Assembly: GCA_036505615.1 (NCBI GenBank)
Contig: DASXTB010000443.1
Span: 1-21,358 of the forward strand
DNA from: DASXTB01 sp036505615
Lineage (GTDB): Bacteria; Acidobacteriota; UBA6911; JACQSX01
Reading direction: 5' to 3'
DNA length: 21,358 nucleotides
Shown: positions 13,701 to 21,358 of the stretch, one piece after another
Numbering within the stretch: the first letter of the stretch is position 1
Layout: each line of letters begins with the position of its first letter
Position numbers and translations under genes: made by a program
The notes under the pieces: generated by a model
Seen by the model: only the letters and a program-made list of their open reading frames with translations
The model's database searches: none
What the model was told of the DNA's origin: nothing

Positions 13701-15914
13701 CTAATAATCAACTCGATACACTCGCACGCTTTGGGGCGGGATTTCGACCCTCAGCCGCAACTTGCGCGTTGATTCCTTCTGGTCCATGGAGCGATCGACT
13801 ATCAGATCGCGAATTCTCGCTGCAGGTTTTTCCAGCTCGATACCCGCGTCCACCGTCACAGGCTCTTTGCCATGGTTGAACAAAAGGATCAGCTTCCCCG
13901 CCGCGGCAGATAATTGCCTGAACTCAACCGGCGCCGAAAACTTTAAGTCGGGAAGCGTCAAACCGGCCCATCTGGCCAGAATGTCTCCCAGTGGATGATT
14001 GGAAACAGGCTTGGCCTCATTGAGCAGGCCGGCGAATCCTCCCAGGACAATGGCGCTGCCTTTGCCGTGCTTGCGCTCAAAAGCCGCCGGCGAGCCGTCC
14101 TCGAAAAAAGCAAGTGGCTCTGCGCTTTTGTCCAGGATTTCAAACCGCTCTTCCAGAGCCGCGGCTGAAAAGCTCGTTTTCCCCCAGCGCAACGGAAATT
14201 CCGCGCGCGGAGTGACGGACTTTTCGCGCACGCCAAACAACTTGTGCCACTGAAAACCCGGAATGACCGGCTGCGCGTAACCACGTTCGTCGTTCCATCC
14301 AGCGCGGGCTTCGACAAACAGGTGTCCGCCCCGGCTCACATACTGCTCCAACATCCCCGCCATATGTTCGGTCAACAGTATGGGATACGGTAGGATGATC
14401 AATTTATATGCCGACAACTGCTCCGGCCTGACAATGCCGGCGCTGAGAAAATCAAGCGGGATGTTGCGCTCAAAAAACATCCGATGGTAGCCGGCGGTGG
14501 AATCGCGCAACGCGCCACGGTTGCCTGAGTTTTGCTCCCCGCCCACAAGCGTCGCCAGGCGATTAAACAAAATTGCCGCCTCAGCTCGCTGCGGGCGTGA
14601 CTGCAGAATTAAATCCGCATTGGCCGCTATCACTTTGGCGATCTCACCCGCTTTCCGGCTTCTTTCCGTCAGCGATCCATCCAGATTGATCAGGCCATAT
14701 CCGCCGGATTCGTAGCCTGAGCTCATCGGATAAAAAGCGTAGAAATTGATGGCACGCGCGCCGCGGGCCACCATCCCCCAGGTATAGAGAGCCAGGTCCT
14801 GCGCCGTGATCTCTTCTCCCACTACTACGCCTCGGGTACCAAATCCACCCTGGAGCTCGCCAACGTAGAACCCTTTCTCTCCGGTGACTGCGCGGACGAA
14901 ATCCATGGCCAACGCCCTCCTTGCCAGAGACCAGTGACTGGAAGGGAAGGAGTGCTTCGGATAGAAGCTGGTTCCCCAGTAATCGACAGAGAAATTCATC
15001 AGGAAATCATCAGGCGTGCCGTCGCCTGCCGCGGGATTGGTGAATACCGACGGCACGGCAGAATGGCTAGTGGTTACATGTTCGGGATCTATCTGCTTGA
15101 CCGCCTGATGACGCATCTTGAGATCCTCGGCCAGCTTCTCGGTGATGAATAAACGCCAGTCGATGTAGTCGGTGTAGGAGAGAATGGTCCCGAAGCGAGG
15201 CGGTTCGACCTGGTTCCAGTCTCGAAACGTTCGATACCAGGCGCGATTGAGATGGTCCAGGGTCCGGTACTTGTCCTGCAGCCACTTGCGGAACCGGTTC
15301 AGGGTGTGCGGACAGTAGCAGAAAGTAGCGTTGGGTATGTATTCGATGATTGCCCAGTTGATTACATGCGGCTCGCTCCACAAATCCCATCCGTAAAACG
15401 ATGGACTCTTGCGGGCGCGGCGGGTTGCTTCCTGATAAAAATCGAGCACCGCCTTCCTCACACCGGCATGATCGAAGCAGTATCCGGGCGCTGCCTGGGA
15501 AGGGATGGCCGCCCCATTTTGCGCCACAAACAGACCGTCCGGAAACTTCTCGCCCACCCAGTCAGGGGCTGAGTCGACGTAAACCTGCACCAATACTTTT
15601 AGCCCCACTTCCTGCGCCAGATCTAAAATCAATTCCATCTGCTCGAAGTGGAATTCTCCCGGGCGCGGCTCACACGAAGTCCATTCAATCCAGCAGCGAA
15701 CGGTGTTGAATCCGAGATTCTTTATCTTTCGCAGATCCTCGCGCCACACCTGCCGTGACTCGAGCGTCACCGGCTCCAGCATCGGAGCGCGCGCCTTGCC
15801 GCCGGCATACCAGACAGAAACCGGGAAGAAGGGAGCTTCGGCACCTAGCATAGAAGAGCAAAAGAGGACGAATGCTGTGAGCACTGATCCGATTCTCTTC
15901 GTGAGCCTTAACAT
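13701..15914 (-). CDS. Secreted GH42-type beta-galactosidase
   Basis: A 737-residue glycoside hydrolase with an N-terminal signal peptide (about residues 1-26, hydrophobic VLTAFVLFCSSMLGAEA). The catalytic barrel shows the acid/base glutamate in GWDLWSEPH (Glu181) and the nucleophile in GFYVGELQGG (Glu353), as in GH42 (beta-galactosidase and related enzymes). The segment FCYCPHTLNRFRKWLQDKY is also typical of that family. After the barrel comes a Rossmann-like domain (LIILPYPILLTEHMAGMLEQ, then VSRGGHLFVEARAG) matching the GH42 trimerisation domain, then a small beta domain ending in PQSVRVYRVDY. Secretion suggests hydrolysis of galactosides or arabinosides outside the cytoplasm. The ATG at 15914 has only a weak upstream site. 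Confidence 0.9.
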   Translation of the reverse strand: MLRLTKRIGSVLTAFVLFCSSMLGAEAPFFPVSVWYAGGKARAPMLEPVTLESRQVWREDLRKIKNLGFNTVRCWIEWTSCEPRPGEFHFEQMELILDLAQEVGLKVLVQVYVDSAPDWVGEKFPDGLFVAQNGAAIPSQAAPGYCFDHAGVRKAVLDFYQEATRRARKSPSFYGWDLWSEPHVINWAIIEYIPNATFCYCPHTLNRFRKWLQDKYRTLDHLNRAWYRTFRDWNQVEPPRFGTILSYTDYIDWRLFITEKLAEDLKMRHQAVKQIDPEHVTTSHSAVPSVFTNPAAGDGTPDDFLMNFSVDYWGTSFYPKHSFPSSHWSLARRALAMDFVRAVTGEKGFYVGELQGGFGTRGVVVGEEITAQDLALYTWGMVARGARAINFYAFYPMSSGYESGGYGLINLDGSLTERSRKAGEIAKVIAANADLILQSRPQRAEAAILFNRLATLVGGEQNSGNRGALRDSTAGYHRMFFERNIPLDFLSAGIVRPEQLSAYKLIILPYPILLTEHMAGMLEQYVSRGGHLFVEARAGWNDERGYAQPVIPGFQWHKLFGVREKSVTPRAEFPLRWGKTSFSAAALEERFEILDKSAEPLAFFEDGSPAAFERKHGKGSAIVLGGFAGLLNEAKPVSNHPLGDILARWAGLTLPDLKFSAPVEFRQLSAAAGKLILLFNHGKEPVTVDAGIELEKPAARIRDLIVDRSMDQKESTRKLRLRVEIPPQSVRVYRVDY

Positions 15915-15941
15915 ATTTGCAAGTGGCCGATCAGCGGTTAG

Positions 15942-16391
15942 TCATTGAGGCGGCTGAAAAGAAGTTTGGAGGGGGACGTAGGTGGTGTAAATGTAAACCT
16001 TGTCGGGAAGCTCTATCTTCGCCTGTGTATTGCCGCACTCCTGGGCCCAGTTAACGAAATCGAAACGAAACTGGATTGTAGTCTCGCTCTTCATTCCCGG
16101 TGAGAAAGACCACTCGCTCACAACCTTCTTGGCGGCATCTCGCAAAAGAGGGTGGCCAATAACTTCAGTGCACTTTTCCACCTTTCCATGTTCATCGATC
16201 AAAATACGGCATTTGACTTCACCCCACACCCTGGCCCTACGAGCTAACTCAGGATAATTAGGGGTAACAATCACCTTAGGCATTCGCTGTTCCCGCTGTG
16301 CGATTGACTGCGTAGTCCAGGCGGATGTAAGGAGGGATATCCCAATTGGCAGCAAGGCATACCGATGAAGGGTTCGTACTTTCGTGTTCAT
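15942..16391 (-). CDS. Secreted stand-alone TonB C-terminal domain protein
   Basis: A 149-residue protein with an N-terminal signal peptide (hydrophobic YALLPIGISLLTSAW, likely cut after SIAQ) followed at once by a TonB C-terminal fold: TPNYPELARRARVWGEVKCR, ILIDEHGKVEKCTEVIGHPL and AAKKVVSEWSFSP. Unlike true TonB it has no lasting membrane anchor and no long linker, so it would be a free or lipid-independent periplasmic domain. Two cysteines in the domain (near CRILI and KCTEV) could form a disulfide. It lies 28 bases upstream of the GH42 start on the same strand, so the two genes may be co-transcribed, and it may help uptake of the sugars released. Start chosen by the GAGGTG site at 16398-16403. 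Confidence 0.82.
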   Translation of the reverse strand: MNTKVRTLHRYALLPIGISLLTSAWTTQSIAQREQRMPKVIVTPNYPELARRARVWGEVKCRILIDEHGKVEKCTEVIGHPLLRDAAKKVVSEWSFSPGMKSETTIQFRFDFVNWAQECGNTQAKIELPDKVYIYTTYVPLQTSFQPPQ

Positions 16392-16397
16392 GACATT

Positions 16398-16403
16398 CAC
16401 CTC
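16398..16403 (-). promoter_or_regulatory. Ribosome-binding site of the TonB-domain gene
   Basis: GAGGTG on the minus strand, six bases before the ATG at 16391. It decides against the start eight codons further upstream at 16415. Confidence 0.65.
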
Positions 16404-16415
16404 GTAAGACTTCAT

Positions 16416-16896
16416 TTATCGACATTCGCTAAGCGAGATTCTAAACTAGGCCGGATTTCGAATCGGAGAAAAGTCAGAACCGCGCCCGTTAGGGCGCGCA
16501 CGGAGAATCTAGCGAGATTCACCGAAATTTTTCTAAGTTGCTGTTGGTTCAGGGCATTTTGTAGGCGCCGAGGCGTTAACAAACATTCTCCCCGCGCCCT
16601 GACAAGTTGTGAAAAAATCCGTCTGATCGTACGGGCGGGCCCTGTGTGGCCGCCCGCCGCAACAACTGACGGATTAGCTAAACAGATCGCACAGTTCCCG
16701 CGGATGCACTTGGAACGGAGCCGAGAACCTGCTGGATTCTGCAGCGGGCGACCACACAGGGTCGCCCGTACAGATGAAATCAATTTCTTCACACGTTCTG
16801 AGGGCGCGGTTTTGACTTTTTCACAAGTTCTCATGGGGTTTAGGAACACTACAGCATCAGCCCCGAAGAAGCGACACGACACGAGACTTTGAGACT
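16416..16896. repeat. Nested inverted repeats between divergent genes
   Basis: No gene is seen. Two sets of arms are nested: an outer AAAAGTCAGAACCGCGCCC (16469-16487) against its complement at 16802-16820 with one mismatch, and an inner GC-rich pair at 16629-16660 and 16741-16771 that share GTACGGGCG, the CCTGTGTGG core and CGCCCG. A further CACAAGTT-type piece (ACAAGTTGTGAAAAAATC near 16602, TTTTTCACAAGTTCTC at 16817-16832) is also inverted. The block may carry promoters for both flanking genes, but I cannot identify them. Confidence 0.7.
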
Positions 16897-17324
16897 TTGA
16901 AAACAACTGGAGAAGTTATGTCGAAATCGAGAATCCTTATCTCACTAATCGGATTTTGCCTTCTAACCCTGGCAGTCTTTCAAACAGGCAGTTCCGGTTC
17001 TTTCAAGGCGAAGGCTGCCCCGCAAGACAAACCTCAAAAGCTTCAACTCACCATTGACAGCATCATGCGCGGCCCGGATCTCACTGGCGAAGCGCCCACA
17101 GCCGTGCGCTGGTCTCCGGATAGCCAAATGATTTACTTTGAGTGGAAAAAAGCGGGCGAAGATGAATCCTCTACCTACGAGGTTTCGCGCGACGGAGACA
17201 ACCTTCGAAAGTTAAGCAAGGACGAAGCGCGGCAGGTTCCCCCAGCCGGCGGAGATGTCAACCGCGATCGAACACTTCAAGTCTTCGCGCGAGACGGTGA
17301 CATTTTTTTGTGGCGCGCCCATAC

Positions 17325-17372
17325 GGGGTCAGGTCTTCAGAATTCAGATCTGAAAACTGAAGACCTGACCCC
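17325..17372. repeat. 48-base near-perfect palindrome inserted in frame in the S9 gene
   Basis: The arms GGGGTCAGGTCTTCAG (17325-17340) and CTGAAGACCTGACCCC (17357-17372) are perfectly complementary. The centre contains a further perfect palindrome, TTCAGATCTGAA (17343-17354). Only the two AA steps beside the centre break the symmetry. Its length is exactly 16 codons, and it adds roughly SGLQNSDLKTEDLTPAQG between FLWRAHTG and RVTQLTKTRD, where relatives have no such insert. Confidence 0.82.
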
Positions 17373-17940
17373 TGCCCAAGGGAGGGTCACGCAGTTGACC
17401 AAGACGCGGGACGTCGAATCCAATCCGCGATTCACGCCCGACGGCAAGAGCATCACCTTCACGCGCGATAACAATCTTTTTCTGCTCGACTTGAGCAACG
17501 CGACGATTGCTCAAATTACCGATATCCGCAGCGGACCGGAACCCAAAGAGCCCCGCCTGACCGACGGCCAAAAGTTTCTGCAAGAGCAGCAGAAGGAACT
17601 CTTTGACGTGATCCGCAAGCAGACCGAGAGAGAAGAAAAGAGCAAGAGGGAGAAGCCGGAAGAAAAACCTCTCTACCTTCAGGCAAAGCAATCGGTGCAG
17701 AATCTGGCGCTTTCGCCCGGTGAGTCCTATGTATCGTTCACGCTGCTTGAGCCTCCGGCGGAAGCTCGGTCAACTGTCGTGCCTAGTTTCGTCACCAAGA
17801 CAGGCTACACGGAAGATATCCCGGGCCGGACCAAGGTTGGAGACGCCCCGGTTCAAAACAAGATGGGCATCTACCATGTAAAGACCCAGAAGATTGTTTG
17901 GGCGGGCGGAAAGAATGAGGATACTCAGAAGCTGGCTGTG

Positions 17941-18110
17941 ACTGACGCGGAGACGCGAGGACATGGGGACGCGGCGAGAAAAGAGGAGGCGGAGACAGGG
18001 AGACGCGGAGACGCGGAGCAGAAAGACGACACGGAGATACCGAGGCGCGGAGACGCGAGGAAAAAGGACGAGGCGTCGCCGCGTCCCCGTGTCCCCGTGT
18101 CCCTACGTCG
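17941..18110. repeat. GAGACGCGG repeat block inserted in frame in the S9 gene
   Basis: The stretch is built from GAGACGCGG-like units on the plus strand, then their inverse (GCGTCCCCGTGTCCCCGTGT). Outer arms at 17959-17977 and 18076-18094 are complementary over 19 bases with one mismatch. It encodes about 55 charged residues (GDAARKEEAETGRRGDAEQK and similar) between the propeller blades, followed by resumed homology at FFNPRWSEDGKY. Confidence 0.78.
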
Positions 18111-19079
18111 GTTCTTCAACCCCCGTTGGTCTGAAGACGGAAAGTACCTGGCCACACTGGCCGAGTCGACGGACAACAAAACTCGCTGGATTTACCTTGT
18201 AGATCCGGAGAGCGGCGCTCTCACCGAGATGGATGTACTGCATGACGATGCCTGGATCGGACCTCTCTCAATGTCTTACGGTTGGATGCCCGACAACCAA
18301 TCGATTTATTTCCTTTCTGAGAAGACCGGGTACGGGCAGCTGTACAAAACAAATGTGGTCACGCGACAGATTACGCCGCTGACCGAAGGAAAATTCGAAG
18401 TTTCTGATCCGCAGCTCTCACTCGATAAGAAACACATTTACTTCACCAGCAACGAAGCTCATCCGGGTGAACGCCACCTTTACAGTCTCGATTTAGAAGG
18501 AAAGCACAAACAGCGTCTGACCTTCAGCGCCGGAAACAATCGCGCCGAAGTTAGCCCGGATGACCAGAAGCTGGCGGTAGTTTATTCCTACATAAACAAA
18601 CCGCCCGAATTGTACGTCCAGGACAACAAGGACACAGGTGAACACCCCCGCAAGCAGATCACCACTTCTCCGCTGGCCGAGTTTTTCACTTACTCTTGGG
18701 CCGTACCCGAGGTGATCACCTTCTCGGCGCGGGACGGTGCCCTTGTTTATGCGCGGCTCTAGCTGCCACAACGGGCTAATGGCGCTGCCGTGCTGTTTGT
18801 CCACGGGGCTGGATACCTCCAAAACGCGCATCGCTGGTGGAGCATGTACTCTCACGAATACATGTTTCACAACTTCCTGATGACGCACGGATACACGGTT
18901 ATGGACGTGGACTATCGCGGCAGTGCGGGTTACGGCAGAGACTGGAGGACCGCTATTTATCGCTACATGGGGGGCAGGGATCTGGATGATCAAGTTGACG
19001 CGGTTCGTCTTCTCATCGACAGATATCACATTGACCCGGCTCGCGTCGGCATCTACGGTGGGAGCTACGGGGGGTTTCA

Positions 19080-19212
19080 CGCGTCAGAAAGCTGGCTCGA
19101 TGCAATCGAGGTGGCCCCGGCAACTGACAACTCACCACGGACAACGGGCAAGAGAAAAAATTTGCCTGAACTCTTAACCCGCTTTGATAATCTAATTCTG
19201 GAGGGGAAAAAT
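19080..19212. other. Junction between the S9 relic and the next gene
   Basis: After the truncated nucleophile elbow, the frame runs on through non-homologous DNA that includes CAACTGACAACTCACCACGG-type repeat sequence (about 19120-19149), and it reaches the next gene without a stop. It also contains the strong GGAGGGG ribosome-binding site (19200-19206) of that gene. This looks like a deletion or rearrangement breakpoint. Confidence 0.6.
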
Positions 19213-19791
19213 ATGAAAAAAATACCTTGGATACTCTTTTGGGCAATCACGCCGCTCTTTGGGCAGGATATTGATTCTGTGGTCATTCCGGCCAAGAGTG
19301 AAATCTTTGTCACGCTCCAGCGCTCTCTGAGCACGCGGGCAGCGTCATCGGGCGACAGCTTTTACGGACAAGTGGCGGTTCCGGTTACTGTCGACGACAA
19401 AATCATCATTCCGGTTGGAACCACTATTATCGGGCACGTAGATAACAGCAAGAAGCCCGGCTATCTTAAGGGCAAGGCCCAGCTCCAGCTTACGTTTGAC
19501 AAGGTCATCCTTCCCAACGGAATCACTCGTGAAATCAGAGCCGTGTTGCAGTCCGCCGAAAACTACTCTACTAAAGGAGTGTCGCAAACCGAGGGGACGC
19601 TGGTTGCCGATGGCAGCCAGAGCAAGGAAGTAGCTTCAGGCGCCACCGGGGGTGCGGTAACGGGGGCGGTAGTGGGTGGAATTCATGGAGGCCTGAAGGG
19701 GGCCGGCGTTGGCGGCATGGTGGGCGCCGCTGCCGGTGGCGTCATCGGCCTCTTCAAGCGAGGCCAGGATGTGGCGCTGCACCCACGGTGA
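19213..19791 (+). CDS. Secreted glycine-zipper protein, C-terminus lost by a probable frameshift
   Basis: The protein begins with a signal peptide (MKKIPWILFWAITPLFGQ). A beta-rich region follows with IPAKSEIFVTLQRSLSTRAA and DKIIIPVGTTIIGHVDNSKK, a pattern seen in Acidobacteriota secreted proteins that resemble the TrbI/VirB10 beta-barrel. Next is a glycine zipper of about 40 residues (GGAVTGAVVGGIHGG, then GVGGMVGAAAGGVIG) likely to sit in a membrane. The frame stops at 19789-19791. One frame over, coding sequence clearly continues as GDSVTIQLTDSVRFVKPEP to a stop at 19874-19876. Removing one base from CCCACGG (19782-19788) would restore HPGDSVTIQL. So this is either a recent one-base insertion or a sequencing error. 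The strong GGAGGGG site fixes the start. Confidence 0.72.
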   Translation: MKKIPWILFWAITPLFGQDIDSVVIPAKSEIFVTLQRSLSTRAASSGDSFYGQVAVPVTVDDKIIIPVGTTIIGHVDNSKKPGYLKGKAQLQLTFDKVILPNGITREIRAVLQSAENYSTKGVSQTEGTLVADGSQSKEVASGATGGAVTGAVVGGIHGGLKGAGVGGMVGAAAGGVIGLFKRGQDVALHPR

Positions 19792-19876
19792 CTCTGTGAC
19801 TATCCAGCTCACCGACTCGGTAAGGTTTGTCAAACCGGAACCCGTCCCGGAAGGTAGAAGGCTGAACCGCCAGTGA

Positions 19877-20174
19877 AGGATTTCGAACGAGGAATTTCGG
19901 ATGACGAATGACGGGCTTTACCAACTTGAATCTCGAAGCTTTTTACGTCGTTGTGTCCGTTGTGTGCTTTGTGGAGGACAAGGAGATTTCACCACAAAGG
20001 ACACGGAGGACACAACGGTCAAAGGCCCACCAGCTTAGACTCATATTTTCAAGATCCCACACTTGAATCTCCGTCCATTGCAAAGCCCCACTTTGTAAAT
20101 GCGACGGCAACCCGAAGGTGGGTGTGGCTTCGGGTTGCCCTTTCGGCCCGCTAGGGGTGGAGCTTCCGACTAAT
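19877..20174. repeat. Spacer with two inverted repeats
   Basis: No gene is seen. A GAATTTCGGATGACGAATGA piece is at 19892-19911. Arms at 19950-19974 and 19992-20016 (GTTGTGTCC...CTTTGTGG and complement) match over 25 bases with about four differences. A perfect 12-base stem, GGCAACCCGAAG (20106-20117) and CTTCGGGTTGCC (20128-20139), with a 10-base loop lies downstream of the small secreted-protein gene. It has no T-run on either side. Confidence 0.65.
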
Positions 20175-20615
20175 TCAGCGGGCGGTTTCAGCATCCAGAG
20201 ACCGATCGGTGAAAATGACCACAGTCGCTCGCTCTCGCATGCTCTTTTCCAACTCGCGCTCGGCGCGGGACTTCAGTAACTCACGTCCGCCGTCACTGCC
20301 GGCCTTCCAAATCTGAGAGAGAAAGTACTGGTCACCGTAGCGATGGAAGACCAGTCTGGATTTGTCCGGATTGCCGCTAACGGCGATGGTCAGGACAACC
20401 GCGCTCCGATCGCAATCCGCGCTCTGGATCATCAACAAACTATTGCCCAGCGCGATTCGATCGACCGTATATTCTCCGGCTGGAAATGTCGAGCTGCCTG
20501 CTTTGAACTGGAACGGGATCGTTGCTTTTGTCGCAGTCTGAGCAGACACGAACGCTACAGCCAGCAGAACAACAATTGCCAATGCCGCGCTAACTTTGAA
20601 ACTCTGTGCCTTCAT
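20175..20615 (-). CDS. Small secreted protein of unknown function
   Basis: A 146-residue protein with a signal peptide (VSAALAIVVLLAVAFVSAQ, likely cut after SAQ). The mature part begins TKATIPFQFKAGSSTFPAGE, a pattern I associate with a family of small secreted proteins common in Acidobacteriota, with a predicted beta-sandwich and no known function. The end is helical and charged (KSRAERELEKSMRERATVV). The ATG at 20615 has a near-perfect AGGAGG site. A small membrane-protein gene lies 90 bases upstream on the same strand and may share its transcript. Confidence 0.78.
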   Translation of the reverse strand: MKAQSFKVSAALAIVVLLAVAFVSAQTATKATIPFQFKAGSSTFPAGEYTVDRIALGNSLLMIQSADCDRSAVVLTIAVSGNPDKSRLVFHRYGDQYFLSQIWKAGSDGGRELLKSRAERELEKSMRERATVVIFTDRSLDAETAR

Positions 20616-20705
20616 AAGACCTCCTTAGGTGTTTGCGGGCAACCGTTGAAGCCGGGCGATTGCCCTGTCCGCCGCTACCGTGGATCGGTCTTGCGACCGA
20701 CGGCT

Positions 20706-20906
20706 TCACCACGTTATTTTCTGCGCGCGAGGCGCATTTTCACTTTGTGAGGGCTGTGCTTCGGCGACCGGCCGATTCGCCCACACCACTGACTTGATCG
20801 AATCCAGCATCCAGGCTGCTAAAGCGCCTGTGGCCAGGGGCAGAAACAGGAAGAACGTTCCTGTCAGAATCAAAACCAGAATTCCACCAGCGTCGTATAG
20901 AAACAT
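20706..20906 (-). CDS. Small membrane protein, hypothetical
   Basis: A 66-residue product with one or two hydrophobic segments (about 7-33: GGILVLILTGTFFLFLPLA, then TGALAAWML) and a polar tail ending in ENAPRAQKITW. I recognise no family. The ATG at 20906 has AAAGGA about nine bases upstream. A 77-codon frame overlaps it on the same strand but reads as out-of-frame sequence. Its place 90 bases before the small secreted-protein gene suggests co-transcription. Confidence 0.5.
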   Translation of the reverse strand: MFLYDAGGILVLILTGTFFLFLPLATGALAAWMLDSIKSVVWANRPVAEAQPSQSENAPRAQKITW

Positions 20907-20973
20907 GATTGGTATCCTTTCCTCGATGGCGCGGTAAACAATCGGCCTTCGGTGTCCTGCCTTTGTGCGCCAT

Positions 20974-21358
20974 CTGCGCGGATACTTAGCAATGTCAATG
21001 CCAAAGGAATAGGAGTAACGGCCGGGAGGCCGAGGGTTAGTCCCGATTTGCTTGATTACAGTTGGGATAAGAGTAAGGGCTGATTTTTATTGAGGAAGGA
21101 TTGGAGGCAAAACGGCAATTGAAAGACTATCCGATCCGGTGGCTGGGCTATCTATTTGGATAGTCCGGCGCGTCATCCCCGCTTCTGGTGGCTAAGCGCC
21201 GCCTCGCACTGCCCCTCGACCTTTTTGGGAGCGGAGAGACGGCCTCTATAAGAACGACTTTGGAGTCAAGCACAATTTTTGTAAATTTGCCTGACCACTT
21301 CTGCACCCAACAGACACCTCGACCTGCGAACTGAAAAGCTTCTTTTTAAAGGGAAGCT
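20974..21358. repeat. Window-end spacer with a copy of the GGGAGCGGAGAGACGG repeat
   Basis: No gene is seen. TTTTTGGGAGCGGAGAGACG (from about 21222) is a third copy of the unit whose inverted pair lies at 5671-5875. An eight-base inverted pair, GACTATCC (21125-21132) and GGATAGTC (21158-21165), is the only other structure noticed. Confidence 0.55.

Larger units (their letters stand above)
16918..19079 (+). pseudogene. S9 prolyl-oligopeptidase-family gene, broken by a nonsense codon and C-terminal loss
   Basis: The first 614 codons encode a signal peptide (ILISLIGFCLLTLAVFQTG) and a beta-propeller with WD40-like pieces such as AVRWSPDSQMIYFEWKK, SNPRFTPDGKSITFTRDNN and FFNPRWSEDGKYLATLAEST. 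An in-frame TAG at 18760-18762 interrupts ALVYAR-L-stop-LPQRANGAAVLFVHGAGY. The same frame continues into the hydrolase domain: HGYTVMDVDYRGSAGYGRDW and the nucleophile elbow GIYGGSYGGF. Homology ends abruptly there at about 19079. The last 190 or so residues, with the catalytic Asp and His, are missing. Two repeat insertions lie in frame in the propeller. An intact relative would be a secreted dipeptidyl-peptidase-like enzyme. The start at 16918 has GGAG upstream; a TTG at 16897 would add seven residues. Confidence 0.88.

Noticed and set aside
16365..16906. Overlapping 175- and 164-codon frames on both strands
   Set aside because: Both cover the nested inverted repeats; translations are Arg/Ser-rich and mirror each other.
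18790..19791. A single 333-codon protein spanning the S9 hydrolase domain and the glycine-zipper protein
   Set aside because: The second part has its own strong ribosome-binding site and signal peptide, and the first part is a truncated relic; the joint frame is accidental.
20106..20139. Perfect 12-base stem as an intrinsic terminator
   Set aside because: No T-run follows on either strand, so it is recorded only as an inverted repeat.
20740..20973. 77-codon minus-strand frame
   Set aside because: It overlaps the small membrane-protein frame and reads as out-of-frame sequence without a hydrophobic pattern or start site.

Overview
The window looks like a moderately GC-rich, Gram-negative, free-living heterotroph. 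The gene content fits Acidobacteriota best: TonB/TPR periplasmic proteins, a secreted GH42 glycosidase, a large S9 peptidase relic, small secreted proteins of the 'IPF.F' type, and repeat-rich spacers. This assignment is inference from gene style. There is no rRNA or other marker gene in the window.

Layout. 1-574: repeat-rich spacer. 575-2542 (+): ABC exporter with fused membrane and ATPase domains. 2798-3727 (-): MauE/DoxX-like membrane protein. 3960-4409 (+): two-CBS-domain protein, convergent with an HtrA/DegP-type protease at 4470-5522 (-). 5992-6918 (+): membrane-anchored coiled-coil protein. 6919-7641: non-coding block with a REP-associated tyrosine transposase (RAYT) remnant between two inverted REP sequences, followed by a run of small hairpins. 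9630 down to 7642 (-): TonB-like protein, then a periplasmic TPR protein. 9960-10247 (+): small hypothetical gene. 13572 down to 10405 (-): carboxyltransferase, HMG-CoA-lyase-like enzyme and LiuC-like crotonase, consistent with the lower leucine/isovalerate pathway. 15914-13701 (-): secreted GH42-type beta-galactosidase. 16391-15942 (-): secreted stand-alone TonB C-terminal domain. 16918-19079 (+): broken S9 prolyl-oligopeptidase gene. 19213-19791 (+): secreted protein with a glycine zipper, apparently frameshifted near its end. 20906-20175 (-): a small membrane protein and a small secreted protein.

The genes form few clear operons. The best is the three-gene acyl-CoA cluster, in which the lyase and the crotonase overlap by 20 bases and are probably translationally coupled. 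The TonB and TPR genes are co-directional, 108 bases apart, and may work together at the envelope.

The most striking property is the non-coding DNA. Most of the longer spacers carry inverted or short-period repeats, usually of a different family. Two repeat insertions lie in frame inside the S9 peptidase gene, including a 48-base near-perfect palindrome, and another repeat block has invaded the 5' end of the lyase gene. The RAYT remnant with its flanking GTAG-headed palindromes gives one plausible source of mobility for one of these families.
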